Source of the DNA: Rothia mucilaginosa ATCC 25296
GTDB taxonomy: Bacteria; Actinomycetota; Actinomycetes; Actinomycetales; Micrococcaceae
Assembly: GCF_000175615.1 (NCBI RefSeq)
Contig: NZ_ACVO01000014.1
Location: 1-64,000, forward strand
Reading direction: 5' to 3'
DNA length: 64,000 bases
Shown here: piece by piece, positions 43,991 to 53,597 of the stretch
How the letters are laid out: every line of letters begins with the position of its first letter
Numbering within the stretch: position 1 is the first letter of the stretch
The notes under the pieces: model-generated
Database searches by the model: none
Seen by the model: only the letters and a program-made list of their open reading frames with translations
What the model was told of the DNA's origin: nothing
Program-made: the position numbers and the translations under genes

Positions 43991-44887
43991 CGGCAGGCGG
44001 AACATCATTTCCTGGGCCACGGTCGCCACCAGCTCACCGGAACGATTGAAAATCGAACCCTGCGCGAGCATCCTGCCGCCCTGCGCGCTCGGGGAATCCA
44101 GCACGTACAGCAGCCACTCATCGGCACGCGCCGAACGGTGGAACCACATTGCGTGATCCAGTGAGGCGCTCTTGAGGCCCGGCTCCAGCCAGAACTTGCC
44201 GTGACGGCGCAGAGCCGGCTCCAGCGGCAGATAATCCGAAGCGTAGGCGATAGCGGCGCGGTGCTCCGCCTCCGAGGCCTCAGAACCATCAGCACGCACC
44301 AGGCGGTCAAAGGTCTTGAACCACACACAGGCACGCGGCTGTGTCGAGGAGGCATCCGCCTGAGTGTACAGGGGCGCGTCCACGTGTCGCATATCAATGG
44401 GGCGTTCCCACGCGACCGCCTGTGCAATGGGGTGGGGGAGCTGGCCCAGATAATCGCTGACCATCGGCAGCGACTCGGGGTCCGGAACCTCCGGCATAGT
44501 CACCGCGGTGTGCTCCGGGCCGCGGCTATCCGCCTGGAAAGACATAATCGCCGAGAACATGGGCGCCTCATCCTGGAACACCTGCACGCGGCGGGTCGAG
44601 AAGGAACGGCTATCGTTCAGGCGCTGAGTGGCGAAGAACAGTTCACGCTCAATATCGCCGGGACGCAGAAAGTAGGCGTGAATCGAGTGGATGTCCTTGC
44701 TCTCCACCGTGCGGTCGGCGGCAATAATCGACTGGGCAAGAACCTGACCACCGAAAGTACGCGGCTGCTCGCGGGTGAGCGTCACGCCGGTAGACACTTC
44801 ATCACTACCGAAGGAGGCGGGCGCCGCCTCCACGGGGGAGAGGTCCAGCATCCGCATGAGGTTTTGGGTCACAGTGGGCTTGGTCAT
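43979..44887 (-). CDS. tesB: acyl-CoA thioesterase II
   Basis: Hydrolyses acyl-CoAs to free fatty acids and CoA; double hot-dog fold. The 302-residue form from ATG 44887 begins MTKPTVTQNLMRML. Family marks are FGGQVLAQS near 46, HSIHAYFLRPGD near 69 and, near the end, LDHAMWFHR with the catalytic Asp, and SPSAQGGR. The longer open frame to 44980 has no family character. The SD is weak. It may influence the acyl-CoA pool that feeds the olefin genes, but this is speculation. Confidence 0.92.
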   Translation of the reverse strand: MTKPTVTQNLMRMLDLSPVEAAPASFGSDEVSTGVTLTREQPRTFGGQVLAQSIIAADRTVESKDIHSIHAYFLRPGDIERELFFATQRLNDSRSFSTRRVQVFQDEAPMFSAIMSFQADSRGPEHTAVTMPEVPDPESLPMVSDYLGQLPHPIAQAVAWERPIDMRHVDAPLYTQADASSTQPRACVWFKTFDRLVRADGSEASEAEHRAAIAYASDYLPLEPALRRHGKFWLEPGLKSASLDHAMWFHRSARADEWLLYVLDSPSAQGGRMLAQGSIFNRSGELVATVAQEMMFRLPEYR

Positions 44888-45092
44888 GGTTTTATTCTCG
44901 CACGTTTTCAATGAACCGGTTTCTGGCGTAGAGTGGGAGAGCATACTCTGAGACAACCACGACAGGTTGATTCGGAACATTGACTAGGAACAATGACTCG
45001 GATTGTTGATCCGGAACGTCTGCCTAACACACCATCGCATATATCACCCACCAACTTGCCACCGAGCAGGCCAACGCCGAAAAGGAGCAGAA

Positions 45093-45956
45093 ATGACTAC
45101 GCCGTCTGAAACTATCCCTGACAATACCCCCGTGCAGGAGAACGCTCCCGACCAGAACAGCGCACCGAATGCGGCAGCACCCATTGAGCTCAAGTACAAC
45201 CCCCACGAAGGCGTGGAGGAGCCCTACCTGATTCTGCCCGGCGGCGCGCAGGGTGCCGCAGTGGTCAAGGATCTTGCCACCTACATTTCTCGCGCTCTGG
45301 CGGTGAACCCGGACGCCGCTATCCGCCTGACTGCGCGCGGCCGCGTGGTGGCGGTATTCGCCTGCTCCCTGGAGCCGGAGGACGCCTCCTCGAACACCCC
45401 GGTCATTATGGGTCTGCGCGCCCTGCACCTGCTGGCTGACTCCACCCTGGACATGACCGTTCAGGCGCAGGCGCTGCTGGACCGTCTGGCGCGTCTGCAG
45501 AAGCAGGCAGAAGAACAGGGTAACGAAGAGAACCCGCAGCTGGTGCTGTTCATGCCGCCGGTGACCGTCAACGCTAGCTGGGCTGGCAAGTCAGCCCCGC
45601 TCAGCGGCTGGTACGAGGTTGGTACCGTCCCGGTTGAAGAGTTCCACCGCGCCACCGCAGAAGGCCTGGAGGCGGTAGAACGCGCCCTGCCCGAGAACCC
45701 CGGCGCTGCTGTGCTTTCCACGGTGCGCTCGCGTATTTGGTCCTCCGATATGGTGCTGGAATACCTACCTGAGTTCGATACCGTGCTAGTACCGACCGGC
45801 GCGGCATTCGCCCTGCGCGTGTTCGGTTTCATTCCGGAAGGCTTCACTGGCGATCTGCCGCTGTTCGCTGCGCATGTAGGTTCGGAGGAGTGGCTGCGCA
45901 TTGTGGCGCCCGCCGGTATGGTGCTGGTGCGCCGCGGTTCCAGTTCGCTACTCTAA
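45093..45956 (+). CDS. unrecognised protein, 287 residues
   Basis: Not recognised. ATG 45093 has AAAAGGAG 6 nt upstream, so the longer frame from 45003 is not used. After a 30-residue Asn/Pro/Ala-rich start the protein looks globular (about residues 30-280): LILPGGAQGAA, then LTARGRVVAVF, a Gln/Glu-rich helix near 120-150, PQLVLFMPP, and LVPTGAAFALRVFGF. No signal peptide, membrane helix or cysteine motif. It resembles conserved proteins without known function. It stands alone between tesB and the HAD gene. Confidence 0.8.
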   Translation: MTTPSETIPDNTPVQENAPDQNSAPNAAAPIELKYNPHEGVEEPYLILPGGAQGAAVVKDLATYISRALAVNPDAAIRLTARGRVVAVFACSLEPEDASSNTPVIMGLRALHLLADSTLDMTVQAQALLDRLARLQKQAEEQGNEENPQLVLFMPPVTVNASWAGKSAPLSGWYEVGTVPVEEFHRATAEGLEAVERALPENPGAAVLSTVRSRIWSSDMVLEYLPEFDTVLVPTGAAFALRVFGFIPEGFTGDLPLFAAHVGSEEWLRIVAPAGMVLVRRGSSSLL

Positions 45957-46232
45957 CTTTCCTCGAGACATTTCTATACTTTTTACGCTGGTGGTGTGGG
46001 CTCTTTGCCTGCGCCACCAGCGGTTTTTCTATGCCGTATGACATCAACGGGGTAGTTGTAATAATGACATTCGATAGGGCATTACTTTACGGAAATAGGG
46101 TATTCTAGAAAAACTACGCCCTTTCACCGGGGCGTCTTTGACACACCGATTACCAGCCACACCGCACGGGAACTCTTCCGCCGCGCCCTCACCAGGCGCA
46201 TTCTTCCCGTACGGATCGAAAGTGAGACCTAT

Positions 46233-46838
46233 ATGGATCTGATTGCAGTCGACATTGACGGTACCCTTGCCAGCAACCGAGATCAGATGGACAAGTACCT
46301 GACCGGTTTCTTCGCAAGCAACCGCCGATTCTTCAAGGCCATCCGCAACGCCACGGTCAATGTTGAAATTGCCGACCGTGTTCGCGAAATCGCGGCAGAC
46401 ACCGGCGCAGAGGTCGTAGTAATTACCGGCCGCGATGGCACCTACATGAAGGAATTGAACCAGTTCATCGCCCGCGCAGGTCTGGAACCCAAGCACGTGT
46501 TCGCTAAGCCCGGCAACGACGGCTCCAACAGCCCCGCATGGAAGGACTCCGTCATTGAGTCCCTGATTGCTGACGGCAACCGCATTATCCACGCTTTTGA
46601 AGACACCGACCACGAGGTGTACCTGCGCCGCGGCATTCCCGTCACCTGGGTCGCCCCGATTCGCGACTACATTGGCGAATGGCACTACGAGTCGATTGAC
46701 ATTGACCCGGTCGCCTGGGCTGCCGAGCAGCGTGAGAAGGAAGCCGCTCGTGAGCGTCAGAAGCGTCGCCTTGCGGAGGGCGTGCTCGCACACCAGAAGG
46801 CCGAGGCGAAGGAACGCCAGGCAAACGTCGCGGCATAA
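46233..46838 (+). CDS. HAD-like phosphatase family protein
   Basis: A 201-residue protein beginning MDLIAVDIDGTLA, the HAD motif I with nucleophile Asp7 and acid Asp9. VVVITGRDGTYM near 78 is motif II, and HAFEDTDHEVYLRRG near 129 fits motif IV. This arrangement resembles the polynucleotide-kinase 3'-phosphatase-like/NIF-like branch. The last 40 residues are a charged Arg/Lys/Glu helix. The substrate is unknown. The SD is weak (GAGACCTAT). The 276-bp upstream gap shows no clear promoter. Confidence 0.82.
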   Translation: MDLIAVDIDGTLASNRDQMDKYLTGFFASNRRFFKAIRNATVNVEIADRVREIAADTGAEVVVITGRDGTYMKELNQFIARAGLEPKHVFAKPGNDGSNSPAWKDSVIESLIADGNRIIHAFEDTDHEVYLRRGIPVTWVAPIRDYIGEWHYESIDIDPVAWAAEQREKEAARERQKRRLAEGVLAHQKAEAKERQANVAA

Positions 46839-46884
46839 AACCCGCACACTAACTTGAGAGCTGCGGTGGGTAACCCACTCAAAC

Positions 46885-46927
46885 GAATGAGGCGCCGGAA
46901 GGATTCAATCCTCCCGGCGCCTCATTC
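46885..46927. terminator. bidirectional terminator
   Basis: GAATGAGGCGCCGG pairs with CCGGCGCCTCATTC, with AGGATT/AATCCT inside. It lies between convergent genes. Confidence 0.85.
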
Positions 46928-46981
46928 TAATGCTATATGCGTTGATCGAAGCTGATGTACTCGGCTGATTACACAGTTAGT

Positions 46982-48139
46982 TTACGCGGTGCCGAGCAGT
47001 TCACGCAGACGAGTCGCAAAGGGGCCCGCCAGCTTATGGTGCGCCTTCTCCTTCAGATGCACGCCATCAGCCATGTCACCCTCAGCCAGGTAGAGGCTCT
47101 GCCAGCCCGAGGTGTCCATGAACAGCACGCCGGTCTCGCGGGCACCCTGCCTTGCCACCTCGTTTGCCACGTGACGCTTATGCGCCACCTGCTTATCCGG
47201 TGCAGACGCCTCATCCATAGACACCACACCACCGAACACAATCTTCGACGACGGGTACATACGTCGCAGCTGCTCAATGACCTGAGTCTGGTGAGCGTTC
47301 ACGTGCTCGCGCGCCTTCGTCTCATCCTCGTGAATGTAAATGTCATTGCCGGAGGCGTCCAGGTAAATCACGCCGGGGTTACCGCTCGGCAGAGCCCAAC
47401 GGCCACCCATCACACCCTGATAGTAGGAGGGGCACACACCCTCGCGGGCAGTCACAAAACCGATGCCGCCGCAACGGAACAGGTACGGGACGAAACCTGC
47501 CTGCTTCAGACCCAAACCAACCCAGGAGGTTGCGGTCACCTGCGAGTCACCAATCACCAGGGCATCCTTAGCGCCAAGAACATTGGTGTTACGCGGCAGA
47601 CCGTTCGCCTTATCCCAGTAGAGTTCAGCCTTCTCAAACTTGGTGTACAGAACGCCCTTCTTGGATCGCCAGCTCACCGGCAGACCCTCCCAACCGGCAA
47701 AGTCGCTGTACCCGCGCTGCTTCCACCAGTGCTCGTAGACGCCGGATTCCACCGCAACCGGACCGTACTTGGGGGTGTACATGACCACGCCACCCTTGAA
47801 CTGCTGAACCAGCATGTCGGCGGCATCAGCGGAGGTGGGGAACGGCGCCTGAATCTCACCGGTTGCCTGCGCGCCCTCCTTGCCGAAGGCGTTCTGCGCG
47901 GTGCGTTCCATCTTCTGCGCCGGGGTGGTCGGTTCCGGAGTCGGCTCGGGGGAGGGGGACTCGCTGGGGCTTTCCTGCGCCGACTGGGTAGGCTCGGCGC
48001 CCGCAGCAGCGGTAGCGGCGGTGCCACCGGGCGCGATGAAGCCTCCTGCGGAGTACACGCCAAAGGAACCGGCGGCAACCACAGCAAGGATTGTGCCGGT
48101 CAGAGAAACTTTCGCGATAGGAGACTTGATAGAAGGCAT
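46982..48139 (-). CDS. secreted SGNH hydrolase with an LGFP-like repeat
   Basis: The start ATG 48139 gives an N-terminal hydrophobic segment (about residues 8-30), a signal peptide or membrane anchor, followed by a Pro/Ser/Glu/Thr-rich linker to about 75. Residues about 95-165 hold one LGFP-like repeat (YTPKYGPVAV, WEGLPVSWR). The SGNH domain follows: VIGDSQVT with the catalytic Ser near 190, an Asn-containing block, and DGVHLKEKAHH near the end with the Asp-His pair. It is probably an acyl-esterase acting at the cell wall. It lacks an SD; a TATACT 7 nt upstream suggests a leaderless mRNA. Confidence 0.85.
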   Translation of the reverse strand: MPSIKSPIAKVSLTGTILAVVAAGSFGVYSAGGFIAPGGTAATAAAGAEPTQSAQESPSESPSPEPTPEPTTPAQKMERTAQNAFGKEGAQATGEIQAPFPTSADAADMLVQQFKGGVVMYTPKYGPVAVESGVYEHWWKQRGYSDFAGWEGLPVSWRSKKGVLYTKFEKAELYWDKANGLPRNTNVLGAKDALVIGDSQVTATSWVGLGLKQAGFVPYLFRCGGIGFVTAREGVCPSYYQGVMGGRWALPSGNPGVIYLDASGNDIYIHEDETKAREHVNAHQTQVIEQLRRMYPSSKIVFGGVVSMDEASAPDKQVAHKRHVANEVARQGARETGVLFMDTSGWQSLYLAEGDMADGVHLKEKAHHKLAGPFATRLRELLGTA

Positions 48140-48146
48140 GCACAAC

Positions 48147-48152
48147 AGTATA
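48147..48152 (-). promoter_or_regulatory. -10 element placing the SGNH mRNA start at its ATG
   Basis: On the minus strand TATACT ends 7 nt before ATG 48139, so transcription should begin at or next to the start codon. No -35 was clear. Confidence 0.5.
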
Positions 48153-48425
48153 CGATAGGCGCAACCCCAAGTAGAGAGCTTTTGAGGGATATTCAAATGA
48201 AAATAACAAAAAATATGCACCGCAGTGACAAGAATTAGACTCGGTGCGCAAACCGGTGTGCAAACCGGTGCGCAACTTGGGGCACAACTCAAAATAGAAC
48301 CGGCATAAACCCCATATAGAAACGTCCCCTCCCACCCCGAATCGGGGTAGAAGGGGACGAATAAAAACCCATGAGTAAAAACCTATGAGAGCAGGTGGCG
48401 AACCCGCCTCAGCTCATAAGCATTG

Positions 48426-50975
48426 TTAAATGTCAGCAGCCTGAACCTTCAGTGCACGAGCCACGCCGTCGCGTGCCTCCGCAATCTGACGGTACAGAGC
48501 CGCAGCATCCTCAGGCAGAGAAGCCAGGTACGCCTCGGTACGTTCCAGCAGCTCAGCGGTCGGCTCGCTCGGGTACATGCCACCAATAATCTGCATGGAA
48601 ATCTCGTGCGAACGCGAACGCCAAATACCCTCAATCTGCTCGAAGTACGGCTCATTGTACTGGGCAATCAGCTCGGGCTTGCCGGACTTGAAACCGGAAA
48701 TAGCGTAACGCTGAATCATGTTCGACAGCTCGCCGGTCACCATGATCTTGTTCCAGTACTCAGCCTTTGCCTCCGCGGTCGGAATCGATGCGTATGCCTG
48801 AGCGGCGTACTGCTGACCGTTTGCAGTGTTGTCGTTCTCCAGCTCCGCAGCGATCTGCTCGGCGGAGAAACGGCCACCGGTAGCCAGGCGGCACACCAGG
48901 TTCCAACGCAGGTCAGCGTCAATGTCCAGGCCCTCAAGGGTCAGCTCACCCTCGAAGAGACGCTGCACGTTGTCGTACTGCTCCTCGGTGCGGGTCTGGT
49001 TGATGAACGCCTGCAGCAGCTGAAGCTGAGCATCCGAATCGGGCTCTGCAACGCATGCCAGCTCCCAGAGACGGTCAGCGGCACGGTGGCGGGTCTCCTC
49101 GCGAGCCTCGGGAGCCACGAAGGAGTGCAGGGTAGCGGACAGGTTGTTGATCTGGGTGCGCAGAGCGGTGGAGTTGGTCTCCTTACCGATGTTGTTCAGC
49201 ACCAGGTCAACGTACTTACGTGCCGGCATCTGAGCGTCACGCACGGTATCCCAGAGCGAACCCCAGACCACGCCGCGAGCCACGGACGAATCAATGTCGC
49301 CCAGGTGCTTGATAGCGGTCTCGATGGAACGCTCATCCAGGCGAATCTTAGCGTACGCCAGGTCCTCATCGTTCAGCAGCAGCAGGTCGGGGCGCTTCTT
49401 GCCGATAGCCTCCTCAACCACGGTCAGCTCGCCGTCAATGTCCAGCTCGATGCGGTCGGTGCGGGTCAGCTTACCGTCCACCAGGTTGTAGAAACCAATT
49501 ACCGCACGGTGCGGGCGCAGGGTCTCGAAGCCCTCAGCGTAGGACTGGCGGATACCCAGCGAAGAGATGTTGCCAGCCTCGTCATTCTCAATCTCAACGG
49601 CGAGAGTGTTAACACCAGCGGTCTCAAGCCACTTAGCGCTCCACGCACGCACGTCACGACCGGAGGTGCGCTCCAGCTCAACCAGCAGGTCGTCCAGAAC
49701 GGTGTTGCCCCAGCTGTGCTTATCGAAGTACACCTTCAGAGCAGCCATGAAGTTCTCCTGGCCAACCCATGCCACCATCTGACGCAGCACCGAAGCGCCC
49801 TTCGCGTACGTAATGCCGTCGAAGTTCACCTGAACATCGGCAAGGTCACGAATCTCAGCCACAATCGGGTGAGTCGAAGACAGCTGATCCTGACGGTACG
49901 CCCAGGTCTTCTCCGATGCGGCGAAGGTGGCCCACGCCTCCTTCGCGTAGCGGGTGTTCTCCGCAGCAGCCAGGGTTGACATGAACTCAGCGAAAGACTC
50001 GTTCAGCCACAGGTCGTTCCACCATTTCATGGTGACCAGGTCGCCGAACCACATGTGAGCCAGCTCGTGCAGAACGGTGATAGCGCGGCGCTCACGCAGA
50101 GCCTCCGCAACCTTGGAACGGAAGACGTAAGTCTCCAGGTAGGTCACGCAGCCAGCGTTCTCCATCGCACCGGCGTTAAACTCGGGCACGAACAGCTGAT
50201 CGTACTTCTCGAACGGGTACGGGGTCTTGAACTGCTCCTCGTAGAACTCGAAGCCCTGACGGGTCAGCTCAAACATGTCCTCAGCATCCACAAACGGCAT
50301 GAGGGACTTACGAGCGTACACGCCCAGCGGAATCACGCGACCCTCAGAGTTGGTCAGCTCGCTGGTGACCTTCTCGTAGGGGCCAGCCACAATCGCGGTA
50401 ATGTACGAAGACATGCGCGGGGTCGGCTTGAAGAACCAAGTCTTCGCACGGCCGCAACCGCACTCCTTCTCCTCAACCTTCACCTCGGGCTGGTTAGACA
50501 CAACCACCCAGTGCGAGGGAACGCGCACAATAAACTCGAATTCAGCCTTCAGGTCGGGCTGCTCAAAGACGGGGAACACGCGGCGGGAGTCCGGCACCTC
50601 AAACTGGGAGTACAGGTACACTTCGCCGTCGGCGGGGTCCACGAAACGGTGCAGACCCTCACCGGTGTTGGTGTAGAACATCTCTGCGTCAATGACCAGG
50701 GTGTTCTCAGCAGCAAGGTTCGGCAGCTGGATGCGCTCGCCGTCCGCCAGGTCGGTGCTCAGCTCTTCGCCGTTGAGGTTAATGGACTTGACCGAGGAGG
50801 TGATGGCGTCAATGAAGGTGGAGGCACCTTCCTGAGCGTCGAAGCGAATCTCAACCTTCGAGGAGAAGACGTCTTTGTCCTTCGGCAGGTCAAGTTCAAT
50901 ACGGTACGAGTGCACGCGCTTAATAATGGATGCGCGTTCGGTTGCCTCATTGCGGGTTAGGTTCAGGCCGGGCAT
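48426..50975 (-). CDS. pepN: aminopeptidase N (M1 family)
   Basis: Zinc metallopeptidase that removes N-terminal residues from peptides in the cytoplasm. The 849-residue product, from ATG 50975 with AAGGAGAGGGAG upstream, has the GAMEN exopeptidase motif near 270 and the zinc site HELAHMWFG near 298 with the third ligand Glu in LNESFAEF 18 residues later. The C-terminal ERAP1-like helical domain is complete. Length is normal for the actinobacterial form. Likely monocistronic; the 379-bp gap to rpiB shows no sure promoter. Confidence 0.96.
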   Translation of the reverse strand: MPGLNLTRNEATERASIIKRVHSYRIELDLPKDKDVFSSKVEIRFDAQEGASTFIDAITSSVKSINLNGEELSTDLADGERIQLPNLAAENTLVIDAEMFYTNTGEGLHRFVDPADGEVYLYSQFEVPDSRRVFPVFEQPDLKAEFEFIVRVPSHWVVVSNQPEVKVEEKECGCGRAKTWFFKPTPRMSSYITAIVAGPYEKVTSELTNSEGRVIPLGVYARKSLMPFVDAEDMFELTRQGFEFYEEQFKTPYPFEKYDQLFVPEFNAGAMENAGCVTYLETYVFRSKVAEALRERRAITVLHELAHMWFGDLVTMKWWNDLWLNESFAEFMSTLAAAENTRYAKEAWATFAASEKTWAYRQDQLSSTHPIVAEIRDLADVQVNFDGITYAKGASVLRQMVAWVGQENFMAALKVYFDKHSWGNTVLDDLLVELERTSGRDVRAWSAKWLETAGVNTLAVEIENDEAGNISSLGIRQSYAEGFETLRPHRAVIGFYNLVDGKLTRTDRIELDIDGELTVVEEAIGKKRPDLLLLNDEDLAYAKIRLDERSIETAIKHLGDIDSSVARGVVWGSLWDTVRDAQMPARKYVDLVLNNIGKETNSTALRTQINNLSATLHSFVAPEAREETRHRAADRLWELACVAEPDSDAQLQLLQAFINQTRTEEQYDNVQRLFEGELTLEGLDIDADLRWNLVCRLATGGRFSAEQIAAELENDNTANGQQYAAQAYASIPTAEAKAEYWNKIMVTGELSNMIQRYAISGFKSGKPELIAQYNEPYFEQIEGIWRSRSHEISMQIIGGMYPSEPTAELLERTEAYLASLPEDAAALYRQIAEARDGVARALKVQAADI

Positions 50976-51354
50976 ACAGCTCCCTCTCCTTAGATGTGAA
51001 TAGCGTGCCGTGTTGACACGCCCTGTCATGGTGCGCTGGTTCCCGAGGTGCGCGGCTCCTGCGACGCTGCATACGTAGCGCTGGAGGCGTTCAAGTTTGG
51101 GCGCGGCGAATCGGGACACCAAAAAGTGCCATATCCCACAGTCTACCGTATAGGTGGGGGTCTAGAAGGCTCCGCATTACCCGAACCCGCGCGAATTCGA
51201 TACAGTTAAGACAGAAAAAACCCAAACGGGGAAGCGTATCCCACCTGATGGATGCGCGGCGCACTCTAGCAACGGCGCTCAGAACTGAGAACCGGCGCCT
51301 CCCACGAACGCACAAACGCACGTCACACCAAGACAAAATCACCAGGAGAGTACC
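50976..51354. other. divergent gap between pepN and rpiB
   Basis: No gene seen. TATACG on the minus strand near 51147 may be a -10 for pepN, but no -35 fits. No long inverted repeat. Confidence 0.35.
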
Positions 51355-51846
51355 ATGCGCGTACACATCGCAACCGACCACGCTGGCCTCGAACTGAGCC
51401 ACTACCTGATTGAGTCCCTCACCGCTGCGGGCTACGAAATGATTGACCACGGCCCCGCCGACTACGACCCGCTGGACGACTACCCCTCGTTCTGCATTAA
51501 CGCAGCCCTTGGCGTGAAGCGTGACCGCGAGGCTGGCCTGGACTCCCTGGGTATTGTGCTGGGCGGTAGCGGCAACGGCGAGCAGATGGCTGCGAACAAG
51601 GTTGATGGTATCCGCGCGGCTCTGGCATGGAACCACGACACCGCAGCGCTGGCTCGCGAGCACAACAACGCACAGGTTGTAGCTGTGGGCGGTCGCCAGC
51701 ACAGCAAGGAAGAAGCACTGGAAATCATCAAGGTCTTCCTGGCTACCCCCTGGACCAACGAGGAGCGTCACGCACGCCGTATCGGTCAGCTGGCTGAGTA
51801 CGAGCAGACCGGCGACATTGCCGGCAAGCAGATTGACGCTGCCTAA
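51355..51846 (+). CDS. rpiB: ribose-5-phosphate isomerase B
   Basis: Interconverts ribose-5-phosphate and ribulose-5-phosphate in the pentose phosphate pathway. The 163-residue product has the phosphate-binding start MRVHIATDHAGLELS and the active-site loop GGSGNGEQMAANK near 66-78. The Glu after GSGNG is typical of mycobacterial-type RpiB, which lacks the Cys base. ATG has CAGGAGAG upstream. A terminator-like hairpin separates it from the Nei gene. Confidence 0.95.
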   Translation: MRVHIATDHAGLELSHYLIESLTAAGYEMIDHGPADYDPLDDYPSFCINAALGVKRDREAGLDSLGIVLGGSGNGEQMAANKVDGIRAALAWNHDTAALAREHNNAQVVAVGGRQHSKEEALEIIKVFLATPWTNEERHARRIGQLAEYEQTGDIAGKQIDAA

Positions 51847-51856
51847 GCTCTAAAAT

Positions 51857-51888
51857 CTGAGGCGCATAGTGCAGGCTATGCGCCTCAG
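51857..51888 (+). terminator. hairpin after rpiB
   Basis: CTGAGGCGCATA (51857-51868) pairs with TATGCGCCTCAG (51877-51888), loop 8 nt, then TCGTCTTT. Weak T-run. Confidence 0.7.
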
Positions 51889-51949
51889 TCGTCTTTGCAC
51901 CCCATATAATCCGCACTATTTCTAGCCGACAAGTTTTCGAGGAGAACCC

Positions 51950-52834
51950 GTGCCCGAAGGCCACTCCATCCACCGTATCGCCCGCCAAATCAGTGACGTC
52001 TTCACCGGCGAGCGCGTGCAGGTTTCCTCCCCGCAGGGCCGCTACGCTGAGGGTGCCGCCCTGCTGGATGGGCACACCATCACCGGGGCGTACGCGCACG
52101 GCAAGCACCTGTTCGTGACCTTTGAGAACGACCTGACTCTGAACGTGCACTTGGGTATTTACGGTAACTGGAGCTTCGGTGGGGATGAGACGTTCACGGG
52201 TGCTTCGAGCATTGGCGCGCCCCGCAAGATCGGCGAAAAAGAATACGCGGCGGGGGAGGGGGAACCCTACGCCGGTCCTCCTGAACCGAAGAGTACGGTG
52301 CGTTGCCGTATTGTTTCGGAGCATGGCTGGGCGGATCTGGTGGGCCCGACTATCTGCCGCACCCTCACGCCGGAGGAGGTACGCACCGTCCGCTCCAAGC
52401 TCGGCCCCGACCCGCTCAACCCGGATGCCGACCCCGAACAGTTCTACCGCGCGGCACGTAAGAGCTCCCGCCCGATTGGTGTGATTCTGATGGATCAGGC
52501 GGCAATCTCCGGCGTGGGCAATATCTTCCGCGCCGAATCGCTGTACCGCCAGGAAATTGACCCGCTACGACCCGGCAAGAGCCTCAGCGACGAGGAACTG
52601 GAGCGACTCTGGGAAGACAATAAGCACCTGCTGGTCATCGGCGTGCGCGTGGGGCGCATCATCACCACCGAACCCGAAGACCGCCCCGGCATACCCGAAA
52701 CCGAAGCATGGCCCGACCACGCCAACTACGTGTACATGCACCACGGCGAGCCCTGTCGCCGCTGCGGAACGACCATCCGCATGGAAGAAATTGCCGGCCG
52801 CAAACTCTACTGGTGCCCCGGCTGTCAGAAGTAG
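51950..52834 (+). CDS. nei: Fpg/Nei family DNA glycosylase, endonuclease VIII type
   Basis: Removes oxidised pyrimidines and cuts the abasic site. GTG 51950 gives PEGHSIHRIA with catalytic Pro2 and Glu3, and the Nei-type PEGH rather than the MutM-type PELPE. GHKH-like Lys lies in YAHGKHLF near 52; SGVGNIFRAE near 186 is the H2TH segment; the zinc finger CRRC-x16-CPGC closes the protein. The length, 294, is normal. It is the second glycosylase of this superfamily in the window, with a different start motif from mutM. A small gap leads to the isochorismatase gene. Confidence 0.92.
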   Translation: MPEGHSIHRIARQISDVFTGERVQVSSPQGRYAEGAALLDGHTITGAYAHGKHLFVTFENDLTLNVHLGIYGNWSFGGDETFTGASSIGAPRKIGEKEYAAGEGEPYAGPPEPKSTVRCRIVSEHGWADLVGPTICRTLTPEEVRTVRSKLGPDPLNPDADPEQFYRAARKSSRPIGVILMDQAAISGVGNIFRAESLYRQEIDPLRPGKSLSDEELERLWEDNKHLLVIGVRVGRIITTEPEDRPGIPETEAWPDHANYVYMHHGEPCRRCGTTIRMEEIAGRKLYWCPGCQK

Positions 52835-52853
52835 CTACAGGAGGAGAAGAATA

Positions 52854-53399
52854 ATGGCTGAGGCTCTATTGGTGGTGGATGTTCAGAGGGGTTTTCTGCA
52901 TCCGCAGCTACCGGCTAGAAATAATGACGGTGCGGAAGGGAAGATGCAGAAGATTATGGAGGATTTCCGCTGTTCAGGGCGCGAAATAATCCATATTCAG
53001 CATCGGGGAACGGATTCGAGCTCCTTCTTTTACGATGAGGAAAATATTAGGTTCCAGAGCGGATTTGAGCCTCGTGTGGGGGAGAAGGTATTTACAAAAA
53101 ATGTGAATAGCGCATTTATTGGTACAAATCTGCTTGCCTATCTGCGTGAACGCGGGATTGATCGGCTCATGGTGATGGGTTGTACGCTGCCGCATTGTGT
53201 GTCTACCACTGTGCGGATGGCGGCAAATTATGGTTTTCAGGTGACTCTTGTTGAGGATGCCTGCGTAACCTTTGCTCTTTCTGATGGTGCCGGTGATTTT
53301 CTTTCCCCGGAGATGGTGCACCTCTACAATATTGCGGCGTTGCGCGATGAATTCGCCACGATTGTCTCGGCGCAGCAGGTGCTTGAGAAGTATATATAA
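52854..53399 (+). CDS. isochorismatase-family cysteine hydrolase
   Basis: The 181-residue product has the catalytic triad of this family: Asp9 (LVVDVQRGF), Lys82 (VFTKNVNSAF) and Cys115 (PHCVSTTVR). Members hydrolyse isochorismate, nicotinamide or related amides; the substrate is unknown. ATG 52854 has GGAGGAG upstream; an open frame extending back into nei is a shadow. Base use is clearly AT-richer than both neighbours, with ATA, TTA and AAT codons, which suggests recent acquisition. A hairpin follows. Confidence 0.88.
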   Translation: MAEALLVVDVQRGFLHPQLPARNNDGAEGKMQKIMEDFRCSGREIIHIQHRGTDSSSFFYDEENIRFQSGFEPRVGEKVFTKNVNSAFIGTNLLAYLRERGIDRLMVMGCTLPHCVSTTVRMAANYGFQVTLVEDACVTFALSDGAGDFLSPEMVHLYNIAALRDEFATIVSAQQVLEKYI

Positions 53400-53496
53400 G
53401 TTAGGGTGGAGCGTGCGGATTCCGAGCGCGCGAGGAAACAAATCCGCATGCGGAAGGGATTCCTGGAGATTAGTTCTCGAGGGATGACGGGCTGGA

Positions 53497-53532
53497 GTCT
53501 AAAAGTTTCGAAAGCTTTCGGAACTTTTAGAC
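53497..53532. other. AT-rich hairpin after the isochorismatase gene
   Basis: GTCTAAAAGTT (53497-53507) pairs with AACTTTTAGAC (53522-53532), with CGAAA/TTTCG inside. No T-run. Confidence 0.6.
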
Positions 53533-53561
53533 GTAAGCGATTCCCGGAATCCCCGGAATGT

Positions 53562-53595
53562 AAAAAGGCCCCGACGCTTGCGTCGGAGCCTTTTT
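53562..53595. terminator. bidirectional terminator next to tRNA-Gly
   Basis: AAAAAGGC and GCCTTTTT flank CCGACG/CGTCGG with a CTTG loop. It ends the tRNA-Gly transcript (minus) and probably the plus-strand gene too. Confidence 0.9.
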
Positions 53596-53597
53596 CA

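Noticed and set aside
53497..53595. Insertion-sequence ends near tRNA-Gly
   Set aside because: Hairpins fit a terminator pair; no transposase, target duplication or matching ends.
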